Source: Thermogemmatispora tikiterensis
GTDB taxonomy: Bacteria; Chloroflexota; Ktedonobacteria; Ktedonobacterales; Ktedonobacteraceae
DNA length: 64,000 nucleotides
Reading direction: 5' to 3'
Assembly (NCBI RefSeq): GCF_003268475.1
Contig: NZ_MCIF01000002.1
Span: 450,015 to 514,014, forward strand
Shown here: in pieces, positions 45,018 through 53,350 of the stretch
How positions within the stretch are numbered: position 1 is the first letter of the stretch
How the letters are laid out: the number at the start of each line of letters is the position of its first letter
Made by a program: the position numbers and the translations under genes
The notes under the pieces: generated by a model
Database searches by the model: none
What the model was told of the DNA's origin: nothing
What the model saw: the letters and a program-made list of their open reading frames with translations, nothing else

Positions 45018-45447
45018 GGCACATCCCTCCGTCTGGCTGGGCCGGCTCGCCGGCGCGCCCGGCCTGCGAGCGGGAAGGGTCCCAGGGGGTGGCTGGCGGA
45101 GGCCCCTGCCGCCAGCGGGCGAGCAAGCGCGCGCAGGCGGCCCGGGCTTCGGCGGGGCACAGCTGCCAGGGAACGGCGGCGAGCAGGGCCTGGGTGGAGC
45201 GGGGCACCTCCAGGGCGAAGTGGGCGCGATGGAGGCGTTGAGAAATCCGCCCGGGGCTGACGCCCAGGGCGGTGGCAATCGCGCCGACCTGCCAGCCCTG
45301 CTGGCGCAGCAACAGGACGAGCCAGTCGGTCGGGCGCAGCCGCGCCAGCCGGCGCTGCTGCTGGGCCGTGAGGCCAGGCGGGTGGCTGGTAGGGGCAGCA
45401 GGCGCCTGCTGCCTCGACAGGCGCTGAGGGAGCAGGGGCGAGGTCAT
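45004..45447 (-). CDS. Small helix-turn-helix protein (sigma-region-4-like)
   Basis: The 147-residue product contains QRRLARLRPTDWLVLLLRQQ and GWQVGAIATALGVSPGRISQ with RLHRAHF, a helix-turn-helix like that of sigma region 4 or of small transcription regulators (residues about 35-80). The flanks are Pro/Arg-rich and probably disordered. The ATG at 45447 has GGAGG six bases upstream. Its overlap with the Nudix gene shows co-translation. It may regulate the methyltransferase-ATPase module. Confidence 0.6.
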   Translation of the reverse strand: MTSPLLPQRLSRQQAPAAPTSHPPGLTAQQQRRLARLRPTDWLVLLLRQQGWQVGAIATALGVSPGRISQRLHRAHFALEVPRSTQALLAAVPWQLCPAEARAACARLLARWRQGPPPATPWDPSRSQAGRAGEPAQPDGGMCHAAS

Positions 45448-45631
45448 CGTGGACCTCCGATCTGGGCGAAGATCCACCCACAGAGGTTCCAAGAAGGATG
45501 CTGCCAGCGAGATGACATCATGGGATCATTTCCTCCGATGGGTCAGGATGATAGAGCGAGCCGCGGCGTGCGGCTCCGACTGGGTTGTGACTGGCGTCGG
45601 TGGTCAGGCGGCTCGGGAACTCCCCACCTGT

Positions 45632-46060
45632 TCAAGGGAGGGAGGTCGACCAGCCGAAGAGCGGCGCCAGGAGCTGGAACTCGCGGCGCCAGCGGTCCCG
45701 CAGCGTGGGCTGCTCGCGGACGACCTGCAGCACCTGCCGCAGGCCATCCAGCTCGTCGGGTGCGAGGTTGAGCCAACACTCGCCACCCGGCGGGGGTGCG
45801 AGCGCGTGCAGCCAGCCGAGCAGGGCCTGGGTCTGGCGCAGGCGTTCATTGCGCTCGGTGGTGGGCAAGAGCTGGCGAAAGGCAGAGGCCCGGTAGCCTT
45901 CCAGCACCGTTCGCAGGGCAGCGACCTGCTCCTGGGTGAGGATCAGCAGGTCCCTGCCAGGGCTGGGGTGTGCGCGCGTGCCCGAGGCGGTCATCCTCGG
46001 GCCCTCGCCGTGGCCGAGGCTGGGATCAGCCGGGTCGCCATCACGGTCGGTCGGTCTCAT
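45632..46060 (-). CDS. Hypothetical protein, helical
   Basis: A 142-codon frame whose ATG (46058-46060) overlaps the stop of the upstream methyltransferase in an ATGA arrangement, strong evidence for co-translation. The product has a disordered N-terminus and a helical part from about residue 50 (LILTQEQVAALRTVLEGYRA, then LLGWLHALAP, ELDGLRQVLQVVRE). No motif is recognised. An internal start at 45994 is possible. About 185 bases separate it from the next gene, a likely internal promoter or leader. Confidence 0.55.
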   Translation of the reverse strand: MRPTDRDGDPADPSLGHGEGPRMTASGTRAHPSPGRDLLILTQEQVAALRTVLEGYRASAFRQLLPTTERNERLRQTQALLGWLHALAPPPGGECWLNLAPDELDGLRQVLQVVREQPTLRDRWRREFQLLAPLFGWSTSLP

Positions 46061-46995
46061 GGCTGGGGCCTCCTGCCGTAGGCGGCGTGAAAGACGTAGC
46101 GAGCCTGCTGCTGCTCCCATTCCTTGGCGGCCTCGCGCAGCATCTGGTCGACGACCGCCGGCGGGGTGTTGGTGCGGGCGCAATACGAGTCCTTGAGGGC
46201 ATCCAGGCCGTGGAGGACATCGGTGAGCAAGAGCTGGCCGGCGGCCCCGGCCCAGTGGCCCAAGGGGACAGGAATATCGTGGCTGGTGACGTCGACGCAG
46301 CCGGCCTGCTGGAGCAGTTCGCCGAGCTGGCGCAGGACAGCCATCTCGAAGCCGAGCTGGCGGCTGATGCTGGTGAACCAGTCGAGCAGGCGCCGGGTGG
46401 CTGGCCCGGCGGGCTGGATGCCATCGCTGAGTTCGAGCAATTCGATCCAGCCGCCGGGACGGGTGACGCGCACCAGCTCGCGGACGACGCCGGGCCAGGC
46501 CTGGGCGGGAATGGCGGCCACCAGGAGCCGCTGATGGGTGTAGGTGAACTGCCCGTCGGGAAAGGGCAAGCCCTCCAGCACGTTCGCCCGGACGAAGACG
46601 CAGGTGGGGGGCACCGGCTGGGGCAGGGACTGCAAGGAGACGTCGACGCCCACCACGAGGGCGTGAGGAAAGAGGGCCTGCATCTCGAAGGCCCAGATGC
46701 CGGTGCCGGTGCCCACATCCAGGATGGTGCGGGTGCTCTCGGGGGAGAGCGGGGCCAGGTAATGGTTACTCAGGGTACGATACAGGGCATGGTGCTGGTA
46801 GTTGAGCCGCTGGTCTTCCAGGGGATCTTTGGGCAATACATAGGGAACATCAGCCAGATACTGGCGCTGCGTGAGGAGAGGTGAACCCTCTGGAGAGGTG
46901 TGTGTGGTGGCTGTCGCTGGCGTATCCGGGCTTGGCGTGAGGGCCACGCGGACCCGGGCTTGACGGCCTGCGAGCAGCTTATGTAGTAGGCCCAT
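46057..46995 (-). CDS. Class I SAM-dependent methyltransferase, first gene of the module
   Basis: The 312-residue product has TILDVGTGTGIWAFE (SAM motif, about residues 90-104), VVGVDVSLQSL, FTYTHQRLLVAAIP and PGGWIELLELSDG. Upstream residues YLADVPYVLPKD and HYLAPLSP match the methyltransferase at 54814-55764 (YLEEQPYLLPKD, NYLAPLQ), so the two are paralogues. The ATG follows AAGGAGA-rich DNA at 47000. It has no signal peptide and should act in the cytoplasm. The substrate is unknown. Confidence 0.88.
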   Translation of the reverse strand: MGLLHKLLAGRQARVRVALTPSPDTPATATTHTSPEGSPLLTQRQYLADVPYVLPKDPLEDQRLNYQHHALYRTLSNHYLAPLSPESTRTILDVGTGTGIWAFEMQALFPHALVVGVDVSLQSLPQPVPPTCVFVRANVLEGLPFPDGQFTYTHQRLLVAAIPAQAWPGVVRELVRVTRPGGWIELLELSDGIQPAGPATRRLLDWFTSISRQLGFEMAVLRQLGELLQQAGCVDVTSHDIPVPLGHWAGAAGQLLLTDVLHGLDALKDSYCARTNTPPAVVDQMLREAAKEWEQQQARYVFHAAYGRRPQP

Positions 46996-47580
46996 AGCGG
47001 GTCTCCTTCCTTATTTCTTTGGCAAGGATGATCTGTCTCTCGCCCCTGGCGGACAGTTGACAATCGTTGCTCGCATCGAAATAGAGATGTGCCGCAGAAT
47101 ATAGCGTTTCCTCTGACACTGGCTGATATCATGGCCGCCTTCGCTTGCTGTATGCAGGGCAGGCGAAGGGCGTACCTGTATCGATCATCGCCGTTGATAG
47201 ATCGTGCTGAGATCCATCGGATTTCCGTGCAGCATGCTATTACCGCTAGCAAGAAGTATAGAAGGCAAGCTGAAAAATAGCATCTCAGGTTGATGCTCAG
47301 TGAGTAGTCATGTTGTTCCTTGCTTGCTGTCATTGTTGCTCTTAGAAGAGGAGATTAGCAGATGAAATAAGAAGCAAGCTTATCTGACTCTTATTGCGCT
47401 GATGATGAGATGAGATGTGCTGTCTCCTATCGTTTCAGCAAGCAAGCTGCTTATGTGGAACAAGGCGATTGTTCACTGAGTGAGAGCAGTGAAAGTAGTT
47501 ATCGATTGCGATGGCGAGGTTACTAAGTGTTTCCCTCTTTGCTAAGACTGGAGATATGAGGATGGGAAGAGACGGGAAGG
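46996..47580. other. AT-richer intergenic region ahead of the methyltransferase module
   Basis: About 585 bases between the XRE gene terminator and the methyltransferase start. It presumably carries the module promoter on the minus strand. No gene with a start site was found in it. Confidence 0.4.
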
Positions 47581-47620
47581 AAACAAAAGAGCAGCACACA
47601 ACAGGTCAGGTGTGCTGCTC
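47581..47620 (-). terminator. Intrinsic terminator of the XRE-TPR regulator gene
   Basis: GAGCAGCACAC (47589-47599) pairs perfectly with GTGTGCTGCTC (47610-47620) around a ten-base loop. On the minus strand TTTTGTTT follows the stem at once. It lies 31 bases beyond the regulator's stop codon. Confidence 0.8.
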
Positions 47621-47651
47621 AGAGGACCGCCATACGATGTTGGCGAGAAGC

Positions 47652-49169
47652 TCAGGTGAGGGTGAGCAGGTCGCGCAGCGCGCGGAGGCGCTTCTCGCCA
47701 GGGAAGGCGGCACAGAGGGCGATGTAGGCCTGGCGAGCCTCGGCCAGGCGCTGCTGGCTCTGGAGCTGCCGGGCGGTGGCGAGGCCGGCCTGCCATTTGT
47801 CCAGGCACCAGTCGAGGCGGCGTGGCTGGTCGTCGCGACTGGCTTCGATCAGGACGGCCAGCAATTGGGCCTCAATGCAGGATGTTAATCTTGCTTCACC
47901 ATTCTGATACTGCTGCTCTATCTGTTGACAGGCTTCTAATGCTGCCTGTGGTAGCCCTGAGTCCCTGTATGCGTAGACGTCATCAAGCAGTAGATCACCC
48001 AGACTAAAAGCCGCCCATATAGGGACCATTCCGTGCTGTGCAAGGAACATCTCATGTGCCAGCTTGAGAGCGTGCTGTACCTCTCCCTTCTGGCCGGTGA
48101 CTACGGCCAGATTCATCGCTAGCCTGCCATAGCAACTGCTGTAAACGATGGGAGGAACTGGCTCGCTGGCGGGCTGAGCGACTGAGGCTTCCTTGTGACG
48201 ATCACGCCGATCCCGCTCCTCTAACAAGTGTTGTGCTTTCTGCATCGTCTGCAGTGCCTGTCTGTAGCAATGACCATAGTGGGACATTACTGCCTGCAAA
48301 CCCAGTGCCGTTAACTGCAGGGAGAGATTATCGGCCATGCAGCTGAAATCTTCAGCCTTTTGGGCATAGGACACTGCTTGTCCTGGAGTACTCAGATGCA
48401 AGGCCAACCGCGAACGCAGCAGGAAGCCCTGAGCTGCAAGCTCAGCGGCGGCCTGACGCTGCCTGGGGGAAGCGGCCTTGGCCAGGGCCTGCAAGGTGGG
48501 CAGATAGGCGGCGACTGCCTGGTCAGCTAAGGCAAACTCGCCCTGCCGGTGCAACTGCCAGCAGGCGGTCAGGCCAGCGGCACACTGCTTCAAGATATCC
48601 TCGGTCAGGGCCGACCCCTTCGGAGCTGGACCGGCCTGTGACAGACCCAACAATTCAATCGGCGCCAGAGCCAGCAAGCGCAGCGTCTCGCGCCGGGTCA
48701 ACTCGTTCTGGTTCATAGCGTCCTTCTCTAGCTCGGTACTCACAAGGATCTGGAGCTGCTGATAGGGGGAGTCAGTGGCGGGCCAGCGCCAGACGAGGCC
48801 CAGCAGCCGCAGGGGCAGGCACTGCTGGCGGGCAGTGGCCAGGGCGTCAGCCTCGGCAGGGGGAGAAGGGAGCAGCACCGACTCGACCTGGAGAGGCTCG
48901 CTGGTGGGAGGGACAGGCTCGGGCAGGGAGAGGCCCAGCTCCTCATCGCGGAAGCCCAGCTGGGCGGGGGAGAGGCCGAAGAGGTGGCAGAGCTTGCGCA
49001 GGTGCAGGGGCTGGGGGACATCGCCGGCGCGCTCCCAGCGGCAGACGGTGGCCTTGCTGACGCCGACGGCTTCGGCGACCTCTTCGAGGGTGAGCAGGCG
49101 GGCGCGGCGTGCCCGGATCAAGGCCTGGCGGAGCGGGCCTGCACCCTCTGAGTCCTGGGTCTGGTGCAT
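47652..49169 (-). CDS. XRE-family regulator with TPR-like C-terminal region
   Basis: The 505-residue product has an N-terminal XRE HTH (RARRARLLTLEEVAEAVGVS, KATVCRWERAGDVPQ, residues about 19-60) and a long helical C-terminal region typical of TPR-fused signal regulators. A middle stretch, RETLRLLALAPIELLGLSQA near residues 160-180, is a hallmark of XRE-TPR proteins of Ktedonobacteria and Actinomycetota. GGAAGGAG precedes the ATG. It may control the adjoining module, but it is separated by its own terminator. Confidence 0.8.
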   Translation of the reverse strand: MHQTQDSEGAGPLRQALIRARRARLLTLEEVAEAVGVSKATVCRWERAGDVPQPLHLRKLCHLFGLSPAQLGFRDEELGLSLPEPVPPTSEPLQVESVLLPSPPAEADALATARQQCLPLRLLGLVWRWPATDSPYQQLQILVSTELEKDAMNQNELTRRETLRLLALAPIELLGLSQAGPAPKGSALTEDILKQCAAGLTACWQLHRQGEFALADQAVAAYLPTLQALAKAASPRQRQAAAELAAQGFLLRSRLALHLSTPGQAVSYAQKAEDFSCMADNLSLQLTALGLQAVMSHYGHCYRQALQTMQKAQHLLEERDRRDRHKEASVAQPASEPVPPIVYSSCYGRLAMNLAVVTGQKGEVQHALKLAHEMFLAQHGMVPIWAAFSLGDLLLDDVYAYRDSGLPQAALEACQQIEQQYQNGEARLTSCIEAQLLAVLIEASRDDQPRRLDWCLDKWQAGLATARQLQSQQRLAEARQAYIALCAAFPGEKRLRALRDLLTLT

Positions 49170-50031
49170 CGCTTCTCCTTCCTTTCCACTCTAGCAGTGC
49201 TGTATCAGATGGACCCTAATGGGCATCTGTCTGCTTCTCCTTGTCCTTGATATTTCTCCCTGTTTCACCGGGAGAGTCCCACTCTCTGGACGAAAGCAAG
49301 CGAGTATAACAGCAGCACAGGGAGAAACAGACCCGCTGGCTCCTCTTCTATCAACAGAAGAAGCGTTAGGAGCTGACTGGGCCTCTCTCCAACAGGCTAA
49401 CAGTTCTTGAGATAGCATCTACCTCTCTTAAAAGAGTATAGCTGAAAAGACAGGCAAAACTGGAGACAATTTATACTCATTGCTCTGACACTGCGTTTCT
49501 TGTTCCATCTTGTTTCCTGGAGAAACCTCGCTGGGGAAACTGAATGTAACGCTCTCTATTGAATTGAGATAACAGGAAGCTGAGCGATTTGGGGTGACGA
49601 TCGCCTCCCGATCCGAACCAGCTTATCTTGAGCGAAACAGCCTCTCACCTCGTGTCTGCAGCCCATATGCCAGGCGTTGCCCTCTTCTTCTTGTGCCCAC
49701 TCAGCTAGCGAGTGAGCAATTGGAGCTGTTCCTTGCCGGTAGCGGCAGCGCCTGTTTGCTCATCTGATCCTCTCTGAAGCAAAGAGTTTTAGGGAAACGC
49801 CAGCATCCACCCATAAATATCGTAACATACTCTAAGACACCTGTCTACTCTGGAAAGATGAAGAGTATTATACTGTAATATTGGGTGTAAGAGCATCCAC
49901 ATCGTACCAACCCTGCGCGGCGGCGATCCCGGTCTCGCCCGCGAGCACAAATCGAGAGACCGGGCCCCTCGTTACCTGCGCCTACCTCGCTCCTTCCCTG
50001 GCATCTCTGGAGAATCCGCCACACATGGGGC
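49170..50031. other. Gene-free region upstream of the XRE-TPR gene
   Basis: About 860 bases. It includes a CTCTT-AAAAGAG palindrome near 49416-49427 and AT-rich DNA that likely carries the regulator promoter. No convincing gene was recognised. Confidence 0.4.
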
Positions 50032-50318
50032 ATGATCCACCTATCTCTAGCGCTCCTGGATCGGCTCTTTCGCCTGCAGAATGTCTTGACCCGCTGCCAC
50101 GACAAAATTACCTCCGACGAGGAGCGCCTCTGCCAGCAGTACGAGATCTATACCGCCTTGCGCTTCGCCGAGAGTCGCGGCGTCCCCTGCGCATAGTCGC
50201 GCGCATCGAGAAGGATGGCCAGACGCTGGGGCGCCTGACATACGGGCAGTCGGCGACGCTCTGGCGCATGAATTTCGGTCGGCTGCGGCACAGTCCTAGC
50301 AGGCCAGTGACAGAGTGA
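50032..50318 (+). pseudogene. Possible decayed gene in two frames
   Basis: An ATG at 50032 opens a frame (LLDRLFRLQNVLTRCHDKIT, DEERLCQQYEIYTALRFAES) that ends at a TAG at 50194-50196. Coding-like sequence continues in another frame (RIEKDGQTLGRLTYGQSATL, WRMNFGRL) to about 50318. No family was recognised. The amino-acid composition looks protein-like in both parts, which suggests a frameshifted gene, but the support is weak. Confidence 0.25.
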
Positions 50319-50513
50319 TAGAGCGTAGACGGTCGTGAGCTAAGGCTGCTCTGCTCAAGCAGAGAAAGGCGGTCCGGGCTGGATAGTGTGAGACTGCTGG
50401 TTGTGGAGACGCACTGTACCTGTCTCTACCTCCCGTAACCAGCCTTCCCTAGCCTAGATCGCACAGAACGAGGGAGCTTCGCCTGCCAGTTTTCAAGCGA
50501 GATCTTCCGTTGC

Positions 50514-50542
50514 TTGCATCTTAGTTTCAAAGAGGCTATAAT
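50514..50542 (+). promoter_or_regulatory. Sigma-70-type promoter of the coiled-coil membrane protein gene
   Basis: TTGCAT at 50514-50519 and a perfect TATAAT at 50537-50542 are spaced by 17 bases. The predicted transcript start, about 50549, excludes a TTG at 50514 as translation start and supports the GTG at 50595. Confidence 0.65.
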
Positions 50543-50594
50543 CTATTATAGTGTTCAATTTCATTCCATATTTGTCGATAAAGAGGGGCGCACT

Positions 50595-51527
50595 GTGTTG
50601 ATCAATCCAGGAGCAGTCGAGAAACTGAAAGACGTCACCAGAATCGGATGGTATCCAGAAATGACGCATCGTCAAAGAAATGAGGCCATCAGAGTGTTCC
50701 TCACGGAGGCGGGACGCTTGCTCGATCAACAAGCCGAGTCCATGGTCAAACGCGCGGTTGAGCGCTATTGTGCTGGGGAGCTTTCCTACGAGGCCTATCA
50801 GGAGATCATTGAGCAGGTGAGCAAGCAGGAAGCGCAGCAAGGAGCTGCTCTTGGGGAGATGGCGGCCCGCAACCGCGTCTTCGATCTGGCGCAGCGCCTC
50901 CTGGATCAGGCCCAAGAGCATGCACGTCAATTGCAACTGATCGAGGCCAAAACCCAACTGGAACAGGAGCGGCGGAAGACGGAGGACCTGCTGAGTGGCC
51001 TCTTGCAACAGTATACTGATGAGCTGCAGCAGTGTGCTCAGCAGATCAAGAACGATCTGGCCAGCACGACCGAGGCGCTCATCGAACAGACTCGTCAGCT
51101 TGCCGATCAGGTCGTCCTGCAGCGCTTCCAGGAGGCGAGAGAGCAGCTGGAGCGAGCCATCCGTGAGCAGGAAGAGCAGCGACCAGCCCGGGAGGCGATG
51201 CGAACAGCGAGCGAGCGTCTAATGCGCCAGGAAAGGGAGTATCGCCGTCATCAGTGGCGGATCTGGTGCTCGATAGGGCTGGGCCTGGGGGTTGCTCTGG
51301 TGCTCCTGATCTCGCTCTTCTTTGCCCCTCCTCTCTGGATCGTAGCCAGCGGTGCCACTATCGCTGTGGCCCTTCTGGCCAGCGCCGCGCTTTGGAGAAA
51401 CCCCATCCCCGAGGAGAGGCTGGCTGCAGCCAGGCGAGAAATAGCGCTCTATCAGGCCAGGAGCGGCGACTACGCCACGCTCTCTGAGGAGGAACGACGA
51501 GCCTTGCTGCTCCAGCGAATCGTCTGA
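50595..51527 (+). CDS. Coiled-coil protein with C-terminal membrane hairpin, unknown function
   Basis: The GTG at 50595 has AGAGGGG six bases upstream, and a TATAAT promoter overlaps earlier in-frame codons, so I prefer it over the TTG at 50514. The 310-residue product has a long charged coiled-coil region (about 60-210, with LLDQAQEHARQLQLIEAKTQ and QFQEAREQLERAIREQEEQR-like stretches), then two hydrophobic segments (about 220-265, IGLGLGVALVLLISLFF and VASGATIAVALLASAAL) and a polar tail. It may organise or sense at the membrane from the cytosolic side. No family was recognised. Confidence 0.65.
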   Translation: MLINPGAVEKLKDVTRIGWYPEMTHRQRNEAIRVFLTEAGRLLDQQAESMVKRAVERYCAGELSYEAYQEIIEQVSKQEAQQGAALGEMAARNRVFDLAQRLLDQAQEHARQLQLIEAKTQLEQERRKTEDLLSGLLQQYTDELQQCAQQIKNDLASTTEALIEQTRQLADQVVLQRFQEAREQLERAIREQEEQRPAREAMRTASERLMRQEREYRRHQWRIWCSIGLGLGVALVLLISLFFAPPLWIVASGATIAVALLASAALWRNPIPEERLAAARREIALYQARSGDYATLSEEERRALLLQRIV

Positions 51528-51613
51528 TCTCCTGCTTCCGTGTATCCCCCGAAGAGAGGAAGGAAACTCACCTTTCCTCGGGGCACTGCATCTGGTGCAC
51601 CTGAAACGCTTGC

Positions 51614-51781
51614 TGCAGCGGGAATCAGATGGCTCGCGTCAGGTAGCGGAGCCGTCAGAGAGTCATCTGCGCCTACTTCCAAAGCAGCCACCGCGTCCAT
51701 ACTGTTATCATACGTGCTGATCAGCAGGATGGGGACCGCCTGCGTGGCTTTCCAGCTTCGCAGCAGGCGAGAGGTCCAGGC
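51614..51781 (-). pseudogene. Relic of a response-regulator receiver domain
   Basis: On the minus strand SWKATQAVPILLISTYD continues into DAVAALEVGADDSLTAPLPD, which resembles the second half of a receiver domain (P-I-I-x-L-T...AL-E-x-GADDYL-x-K-P-F). The Lys of the KPF motif is lost and no aspartate-bearing first half or output domain is present. It is therefore a fragment and not a functional regulator. Confidence 0.45.
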
Positions 51782-51961
51782 CCTCTCTTGCTCAGCGTCA
51801 GTTCTTCGATGACACCAGGCAAGAGCCGCTGCTGACCAGCCTGTCCTGTGCAGTAACGAGGAGATCAGTGCTTTGCTCATCCCACTGACGCGCGGTCCCC
51901 TCGTGATCCCTCTTCCTTTGCTGGTCGAAGCGCAGTTCCTGAATCTAGGGGGACCATCTCC

Positions 51962-52108
51962 AGTATCAATCAATTGACCCTCCGACAGGCGATCACGCCA
52001 GAGCGCCTGCAGGGGCGGATGAACGCCAGTATGCGCTTCGTCGTGATTGGCGCCGTGCCGTTAGGCGCCCTCGTCGGCGAGGTGGTAGGCCAGACCATCG
52101 GCTTGTGC
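51962..52108 (+). pseudogene. Relic of an MFS_3-type transporter
   Basis: The frame reads SINQLTLRQAITPERLQGRM then NASMRFVVIGAVPLGALVGE and VVGQTIGL, matching the conserved loop and helix near the C-terminus of MFS_3/EntS-like exporters. The stretch before and after has no similarity and the gene has no start site. It is a small internal fragment left by deletion. Confidence 0.5.
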
Positions 52109-52598
52109 CCCGTGCTCGGGGTGGGGCAGCCGGGTGACTGCTTCCCGTTCTCCGGGTATGGTTCTCCTCCATCCATCGCGCCAGCGACACGGGCCAGCCC
52201 TATCGCACGCGCCTCACACCGCCGCCCGCCGATCCCACCGTCGCCCATCCGCCGCGCTCCCGCTAACTCAGCCAACCCTAGCCTGGCCAGCGCCTCATCT
52301 CCCCACAGACGCCGGCCAGGCCAACGGCACCCGTGTAACCGTCCCCAGCGGGCGATGCTCGAATAAAGCCCTCACCTCGCACCTGGCCCTCACCGACCTC
52401 AGGCAAGGAAAGCAGCGATCACGCCGCCATCCCGACAGCCATCAGGCCGGGTCAGGCCATCCGCGTCGCCTGCCTGCTCTGAGCCGCGCGCATCGAGCAC
52501 AGAAGAGAAAGAAGATAGCGCCTGCATCTTCCTTCGTCTCCCCTGCCAGCAGAGAGAGGAGAGAGCTGCGAGAAGCTGCCTCCTCCCTCGCCCTTCGG
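52109..52598. other. Intergenic region without recognisable gene
   Basis: Arg/Pro/Ser-rich translations in every frame suggest non-coding GC-rich DNA between the MFS relic and the VOC gene. Confidence 0.4.
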
Positions 52599-53012
52599 CT
52601 AACGACCAACGTGCTGCCAGCCAGCAGCGGGCGCATCGCGATCATAGATCGTGATCGCATAGCCGTCGGGATCTAGAAACGTAAACTGCCGACCGAAGCG
52701 CCCGATCGTAAGGGGTCGCAGCATAGGCACCTCCGCAGCCACCAGCGCATCGTGAACCACCTGACTATCAGCTGCCTTGAACCAGATCGCCGGTGTCTCG
52801 ATCGGAGCAGGCAGAGCCTCCCAGTTCGTATCGGGTGGCGCCTGAATCAGACCAAAAGGAACAGGGTAGGTCAGAAAAGCCATCCCTCGAGGAAACACTT
52901 CGGGATCGCGGCGCAATCCCAGAACATGTTCATAGAATCGCGCCGAGGCCTCCACATCACGGACCTTCAGACCGACAAAGGCCGGTCCTTTCAAATCAAG
53001 ATTGTTAGTCAT
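52599..53012 (-). CDS. VOC-superfamily protein (glyoxalase/bleomycin-resistance fold)
   Basis: The 137-residue product reads AFVGLKVRDVEASARFYEHVLGL, GMAFLTYPV and RQFTFLDPDGYAITIYD, two beta-alpha-beta-beta-beta units of the VOC fold. The C-terminal F-x-D-P-D-G-x-x-I/E segment usually carries a metal-binding Glu, here replaced by Ile-Thr-Ile, so it may be a binding protein and not an enzyme. The ATG at 53012 has AAAGGG directly upstream; the frame is open further but without support. It is divergent from the amber-split sigma gene, about 340 bases away. Confidence 0.75.
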   Translation of the reverse strand: MTNNLDLKGPAFVGLKVRDVEASARFYEHVLGLRRDPEVFPRGMAFLTYPVPFGLIQAPPDTNWEALPAPIETPAIWFKAADSQVVHDALVAAEVPMLRPLTIGRFGRQFTFLDPDGYAITIYDRDAPAAGWQHVGR

Positions 53013-53350
53013 CCCTTTCTCTCTTTTCTCAGGCTTCTGCACACTGCAGACCGGCAATGGACCCCTCTGGCTTGAGACGCTGACCATCCTGCTTCCCCCT
53101 GGCCACCTGCCACAGCGACCAGAACGGTCCACTGCCTTGGTCCCTATCAATAAGACTGGCGCAAGAGCAAAAACTGTGCGCCCGTGCACCCACAAAAAAA
53201 ACTCGCCACCGCCGCTGATCACGCACACAGCCAGCGGACAGGCGGGCCAGCCTGGATGTGCTACAATGAAAAGAGCGACTGCTCCCTCACCCTGAGCGAG
53301 CACCCTGACCAGACGGATACTTCTTGCTATTCATCCGCAGAGGAGCAAGG

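Noticed and set aside
43451..45481. 676-codon frame that would fuse a methyltransferase to 360 extra residues
   Set aside because: The extra part overlaps the Nudix and HTH genes in other frames; the methyltransferase has its own AAGGAGA-ATG start at 44395.
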